A stretch of 31,398 bases of DNA from Nemertoderma westbladi. Lineage: Eukaryota > Xenacoelomorpha > Nemertodermatida > Nemertodermatidae. The notes beneath the pieces were generated by a model. The model saw only the letters and a program-made list of their open reading frames with translations, did no database searches and was not told the DNA's origin. Positions 27,204 to 31,398 of the stretch are shown piece by piece. Both the position numbers and the translations under genes were made by a program. Every line of letters starts with the position of its first letter. The stretch's first letter is position 1. Location of the stretch: assembly GCA_032718475.1 (NCBI GenBank), contig JAUCBJ010007422.1, positions 1-31,398 of the forward strand, read 5' to 3'.

Positions 27204-28046
27204 CCGGTTCTTTTTCGTCAATACATCGGCCAAATTCTTCTCTGAAGCAATTAATTTCAGTTTCCAATCATTCCTTATGATCCCTTCACAGATATACGAG
27301 AAATCTATCAACAGGCGTTTTTCCAATGGTGTTCCTCGTTTACCGGAAACAGCGTCAAACAAAGATTTATTATCAGTGTACGCTTCTATCGCAGTAAAAT
27401 AACCAGTTATCCATTCAATGATGTTCCGAACAAAACAGGCAGCGTCTAGACCATCGACCAAAGCAATTGTTTCGGCTGATAAAGCGCTCTTAGCAACTCG
27501 TCGTGTCTTAACGGATCTCCACGAAATTAATGAACTACCCCAATAAATAATATACCCACACCAACTGGGGAAATCAAACGAGGCATCACAATAAACGGTT
27601 AGCTTGTTAGATTCCACCTTGGTATAATGTAAACCAACATTCGCTGTGTGCTGTAAATAACGTATTAATTTGTTAATCGTATTCTTCGTAACATCTGTCA
27701 TTTCTTGGTTATTTAACATGGAAAGTGAACCAACATGAAATGATATGTCTGGCCTCGAAGTTCCAGCCGCCCATAAAAGTTTGCCGACAATTTTCCGATT
27801 AATATTTGGTTTATATTGATTATCCACTTCATCAACTGAAAGCTCTATTAAATTTGAAACAAATTGAGATTGATTAATTTCAATCAAACCATTTTCTGAA
27901 CGACGAATCTGCATACCAAGAAAATTGCTCCACTCTGAGGACAATATTTTCTTATATCCAATGGTCAATCGATGTGAAAGTTTGTTTAATACGACTCCAA
28001 ATTCTACAGATCCTATAGAAATGATGTCATCTACATGGACTGCCAT
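27204..28046 (-). pseudogene. Copia RT C-terminal half and RNase H
   Basis: MAVHVDDIISIGS carries RT motif C (VDD, Copia usually YVDD). NFLGMQI, KLLWAAGTSRPDISFHV and the connection follow, then RNase H with VYCDASF (Asp), SALSAETIALVDG (Glu) and YTDNKSLFDAV (Asp), ending LADVLTKK. All RNase H acidic residues are present. The frame lacks a true start; it is separated from the RT N-terminal half by a frame-shifting insertion. It would remove the RNA strand during cDNA synthesis in a virus-like particle. Confidence 0.85.
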
Positions 28047-28110
28047 ACAACCAATTATTTCCTCTGTCGAAGTTTTAAAGACTTGAAAAACTTAAAACTT
28101 AACTTGAAAC

Positions 28111-28539
28111 TTAAAAAACAGCTCTGTCCGACAGACAAGATTTTCCATTAAGAATACTTAGCTCTTCATACAATCGATTGTACCATTGACGTGAGGCATC
28201 AGTTAAACCGTACACACATCGTTTTAGTTTCCAAACATAGCCTGATCTTGCATAATCACGCGGTGGTATAACAAAAACATCTCTAGAGATATTAGACCCT
28301 TGAAGGAATGCAGTCTTAATATCAATAAACGTGATATCCCAGTTGTTCGTTAGAGCCAAAACTAGCAGCAAACGTATAGATTCTTTGGAGCAAGTTGGAG
28401 AATAAGATTCTGGATTATCCAAATCTTCAAACCTTCTAGCTACCAATCTCGCTTTTGGTACTTTTGCGCCATGGGGTGTTTCCTTCCAAGTCAATACCCA
28501 TTTGGTAGTCACGGTATTCATGCCTTCCTTAAAAGGTAT
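28111..28539 (-). pseudogene. Copia RT N-terminal half
   Basis: The text TVTTKWVLTWKE, KARLVARRFED, YSPTCSKESIRLLLVLAL, FIDIKTAFLQG (motif A Asp) and VWKLKRCVYGLTDASRQWYN is classic Copia RT. It is in the same frame as the integrase piece upstream and separated from it only by a TAA at 28540-28542. Downstream, an AACTTAAAACTTAAC-type low-complexity insertion (about 28085-28115) shifts the frame before the VDD half. Confidence 0.85.
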
Positions 28540-29688
28540 TTATTCATAGACATCATTAGCTGCCCATTGACTCAACTCATCAAGCTTGGCAGCCTTAAAT
28601 GGATCGAAGCTGTCATCATCATTAGCATTAGAGTTGAACATAGCCACTTCACACGATTCAACCTCAGATTCCGGATTTTCTGCAGGACCTCTCAAGCGAT
28701 TTCTTAGTGGGTAAGTCTTGGTCTGGCTGTCTTTGACTAATTTTCTAGAACTACAAGATCCGTTTACACCACCATTAACATTCTCATTGATTTGACTTGG
28801 ACCACTCTCCTTATGAGAAGTATTGGAATGACCCGGATCGAATTCATTATGATGTGTTATCGGTACAGTGTTATCTGTTTGCTCTTTGTATGGTAAATTA
28901 AGTGGTGCGTCTTGAGATGGCGAATCATTATTGGTGGAAGGTTCAGAATCGGGAAGGTCATTCTCATCAATATTGTCGAGGTTTGAATTTCCTTTATTGA
29001 TAATTGGTCTTACAAAATTCTTGTGACAACGGAAAAATATTTCTCCCTGTTTAATCATGTATTCACAGCCTTGACGAGAAACAACTACGCCAGGACCACA
29101 CCACTTCTTGAAACGATTGCTGAAATAGTAGACTTGATCTCCACTAGCACAGTGTATTATTGATGGTCGGATATTTCGTGCCAAAGCTCGCCGAACGCGT
29201 GAACTAGCCTGAACTGTGGCATATTCCTTACAAACTTTATTTAACAGCTCGAGGTGTCCTTCAACAGACGATGCTGATTCACAAGCTTGATCCAACGCAG
29301 TAAGCTTATCGGTTAACATACTATTCAGATATGGACCTCTACCAAACACAATATTGTGAGGTGAGTATCCAGTCGCATTGGGCCAGGAGTTCTTTGCTAG
29401 AGAAATCATCCGAAATAGTTTATAATTACTTGAATTTGGCTGCTCCAGTTTCACCTTTTTAAAAATTTCTTTGACAATAGAATTATGGCGCTCGACAATG
29501 CCATTCGAAAAAGGACAGTAAGGCACTGTTGACTTATTAGATATGTTGAGTTTTTCGCACATTTCATTTAACAGATGGCTAACAAATTCCTTTCCATTAT
29601 CGGTAAGAATTCCTTTCGGCTGATCAAATACAGACACCCACATATCCAGAAAAATGTCGATGATCGTTGTAGTTCGTTTGTCTTTCAC
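28540..29688 (-). pseudogene. Copia integrase catalytic core C-terminal part and linker
   Basis: The frame reads KDKRTTTIIDIFLDMWVSVF, then GILTDNGKEF (second catalytic Asp, residue 30) and PFSNGIVERHNS (catalytic Glu, residue 66). About 300 residues of integrase C-terminal domain and a Ser/Asn/Asp-rich linker lead toward the RT. The first catalytic Asp is in the other frame upstream. The two frames overlap by 4 bp at 29685-29688, inside the core beta-sheet region, so one indel broke the integrase. The putative Met start is not biological. Confidence 0.85.
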
Positions 29689-30782
29689 AGGTGTGGCAAT
29701 ACTACTGTATATCGACTAAACAAATCTATGATGTGAATTGCCCAGTTACCTGTCTCAGGAATTAAAAATAGGTCTGCAGCTAATACTTCATTGAAAGAAT
29801 TAGACAAAGGCAATGATACAATTGGCCTAAATGGTGGTCTACTAATTAGGCTGCATGGCTGACATTGATCGATAACAGCTTGAATTTTTGACTTGGTGGT
29901 ATCAAGGCCAGATTGAATAATTAACTTGTAGAGTGTCTCACATCCAGCATGACCAAATTGACGATGTAGTTTATCTAATTCTTTGTCACTCAAAGCTGAT
30001 GTTGACACTGCCAAATAATTCGTAGAACTTCCACACCGTTGAGTGTAGAGTACGAGATGACCATTGCGGAAAAAAAGTTTGCATTCAACACCATTTATTT
30101 TGATGATCCTTTTGGCAATGTATATAACTGCGTCAAGGTTCTCAAGGGTGTTACTCGATAGAAGTAGCGGCAGCGTGCCTGATATAATATCAATAATAAT
30201 TTTGTACTGGCTATTTGCGATATAAATTGGCACAATTACAGAAAATAATGCTTGTTGCCGTTCACCACCCCCAAATATAAACACGGTGTTTGAGTGTAAC
30301 TGTTGTAGTTGTGAGATATCTAGTTTGCTAAAGGTCAAGAAACTGTTCAGCCATTCTTCTCCAGCTACAGTTTTAGTACATCCGGTATCAACAATGAGGT
30401 AAGGCACTGAAGGCTCAATAGGACTCCTCAGAATATTGGAAGACAGGTAGACATTGTTGTTATCGTGATTATCATCTTCGACAATAGCATTACCATTATC
30501 ACCATTATCCTGATTACCAGCTAAATCATGGATGTGTGGGCAGAAATTGATTGAACAATAAACAGAATCACAAAAGTTGCATCGAAACGCTTTATCCTTA
30601 TCAGGGCATGAATTGGCAAGGTGTAAAATAGAATTGCAAATATGGCAGCGAGGATTATTTTTGTGCAGACATTTATCAGCCCAGTGTTTTTGAGACAAAC
30701 AAATTCGGCATGGATTAGATGAACTTGGACCTGAAGACGAAGTTTTATTACTGTTAGGCGACCGTGTAGTGGTCGGTAACAA
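29685..30782 (-). pseudogene. Copia gag C-terminal zinc knuckles, protease and integrase N-terminus
   Basis: Three zinc knuckles lead: C25-x2-C28-x4-H33-x4-C38, C46-x2-C49-x4-H54-x4-C59, and C68-x2-C71-x4-C76-x4-C81, in which Cys replaces His. After an Asp/Asn-rich spacer, LIVDTGCTKTVAG (DTG 132-134) is the aspartic protease active site. The HHCC domain of integrase follows (H273, H278, C307, C310), then VLAADLF with the first catalytic Asp (D337). The frame opens with a TTG directly at the LTR edge, so the gag matrix/capsid part is absent. Confidence 0.85.
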
Positions 30783-30973
30783 TGTTCAGTAGGCCACTGT
30801 CTGTACGTGACAGCAATGTAGGCCGGTCTGTCTGTGGTGTAAGAAACAAGAGATATGACATACGACAGTCTGTACTTCTATTCTGACAGTCTAACTATAA
30901 TTATGTTACACCGTAAGCTGCACGGTACAAAGGTGCTATATTATGTTAGGTCCTCATTCCTAGTATCCTAACA
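30783..30973 (-). repeat. LTR-like segment, 191 bp, preceded by a polypurine-like tract
   Basis: On the minus strand it starts TGTTAGGATAC and ends CTACTGAACA, giving TG...CA ends. The first 29 bases contain an inverted repeat (TGTTAGG 30973-30967, CCTAACA 30951-30945), as in many Copia LTRs. Immediately before it is GTGGGGGTGA (30983-30974), a plausible polypurine tract, normally found before a 3' LTR. No second LTR copy is visible, so the borders are inferred from the ends alone. Confidence 0.45.
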
Positions 30974-30983
30974 TCACCCCCAC

Positions 30984-31125
30984 ACAAAATGATTTGTTAT
31001 ACTGTATGTATAATAAAGTTTTGAATTATGGGTATTCTACGTATCTCGAGTTTATCCACACATATAATTCTTCAACCAGTATATGTTGTTATATTTAGTT
31101 CGAGTTCGTATAATTATTGAATTCA
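30984..31125. other. Short AT-rich spacer
   Basis: Nothing recognised between the polypurine-like tract and the stop of the edge ORF. Confidence 0.5.
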
Positions 31126-31398
31126 TCAAACAGTATATTGTTTCCCACTTCGCAATGTTTTTATTACTTGACCTTGACCTTGAGTCTGTCCCGGTTCCCG
31201 CGTTGCTGGATACTGAGATTGTCCCTGCGAAATAGGATCAACCGAAGTACCTTCCTGTGTGGATCCTTGGGTCGGTTCCATGATGTCACCACGTCCTGTT
31301 GCTAGTGGTAGACCGCCGGTTGGTACTCTTTTACCACTTCCGACACTGGGACCTGCTCCAGCGTGACGGCTAATCGTAGTAGTTGGATTCGAATTGGT
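31126..31398 (-). CDS. Partial open frame running off the window, Gly/Gln/Thr/Pro-rich
   Basis: The minus strand is open from the window edge to TGA at 31126-31128, 90 codons without a stop. The translation is low complexity and hydrophilic: TNSNPTTTISRHAGAGPSVG near the edge, then EPTQGSTQEG, a Gln/Gly-rich block GQTQGQGQ, and the C-terminus IKTLRSGKQYTV. I do not recognise the family; the TLRSGKxY ending recalls retroelement gag-like or linker text but this is weak. Its stop is about 140 bp before the polypurine-like tract and LTR-like segment on the same strand, so it could belong to another retroelement or be a host exon. Confidence 0.4.
   Translation of the reverse strand, partial: TNSNPTTTISRHAGAGPSVGSGKRVPTGGLPLATGRGDIMEPTQGSTQEGTSVDPISQGQSQYPATREPGQTQGQGQVIKTLRSGKQYTV

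Larger units (their letters stand above)
27201..30973 (-). mobile_element. Truncated Copia-superfamily LTR retrotransposon
   Basis: The minus-strand order is zinc knuckles, protease, integrase, RT, RNase H. Integrase before RT defines the Copia superfamily. An LTR-like segment (30783-30973) abuts the coding part directly. The gag N-terminal region (usually a few hundred residues before the knuckles) is missing, and the element stops just after RNase H without a 3' LTR. Lesions: frameshift at 29685-29688, in-frame TAA at 28540-28542, low-complexity insertion at about 28085-28115. It is dead. The subfamily (perhaps GalEa-like) is not assigned. Confidence 0.85.

Overview
The window reads as metazoan genomic DNA, most likely from an invertebrate. 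It holds spliced exons with GT-AG borders and gene families known from animals (a GLI/GLIS-type C2H2 zinc-finger gene and a Ly6-like ten-cysteine module). Non-LTR and Copia-type retroelements dominate the rest, with SINE-like units, minisatellites, (GT)n tracts and six poly-G/poly-C runs. There are no operons, bacterial promoters or CRISPR arrays. The species cannot be named from the sequence alone.

Layout. 1-4782: an internally deleted minus-strand copy of an RTE-like LINE (1051-1917), a 91-bp minisatellite, a SINE-like unit, an 80-bp-arm inverted repeat, a 30-bp GC-rich minisatellite and a reverse transcriptase scrap. 4783-8319: the best copy of the RTE-like LINE (endonuclease plus RT), with one frameshift and no 3' end. 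8320-12532: mostly non-coding, with an ACCGGT-rich stretch and a candidate two-exon Ly6-like gene remnant (10997-11760). 12331-12394: a TTAA-flanked inverted repeat around a poly-C run. 12533-12656 and 13680-16396: two more pieces of the same LINE, the second split by a 678-bp solo LTR with a perfect 5-bp target duplication. 17293-20830: a decayed two-ORF CR1/L2-type LINE. 22070-23950: two related pieces of a third LINE family in opposite orientation. 21620-26725, minus strand: exons of a GLIS-like transcription factor gene with correct splice sites and compatible phases, but several disabling lesions; the third LINE family sits between its exons. 27201-30973, minus strand: a truncated, multiply broken Copia element (zinc knuckles, protease, integrase, RT, RNase H) abutting an LTR-like segment. 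31126-31398: an open minus-strand frame running off the window.

Nothing here forms a working multi-gene system. The window is a graveyard of nested retroelements around at least one, probably two, broken host genes. The most valuable observations are the unlisted host exons (GLIS-like and Ly6-like), the nested solo LTR, the TTAA/poly-C inverted repeat, and the composite deletion copy of the RTE-like LINE. All family names come from reading motifs by eye; no database search was run.
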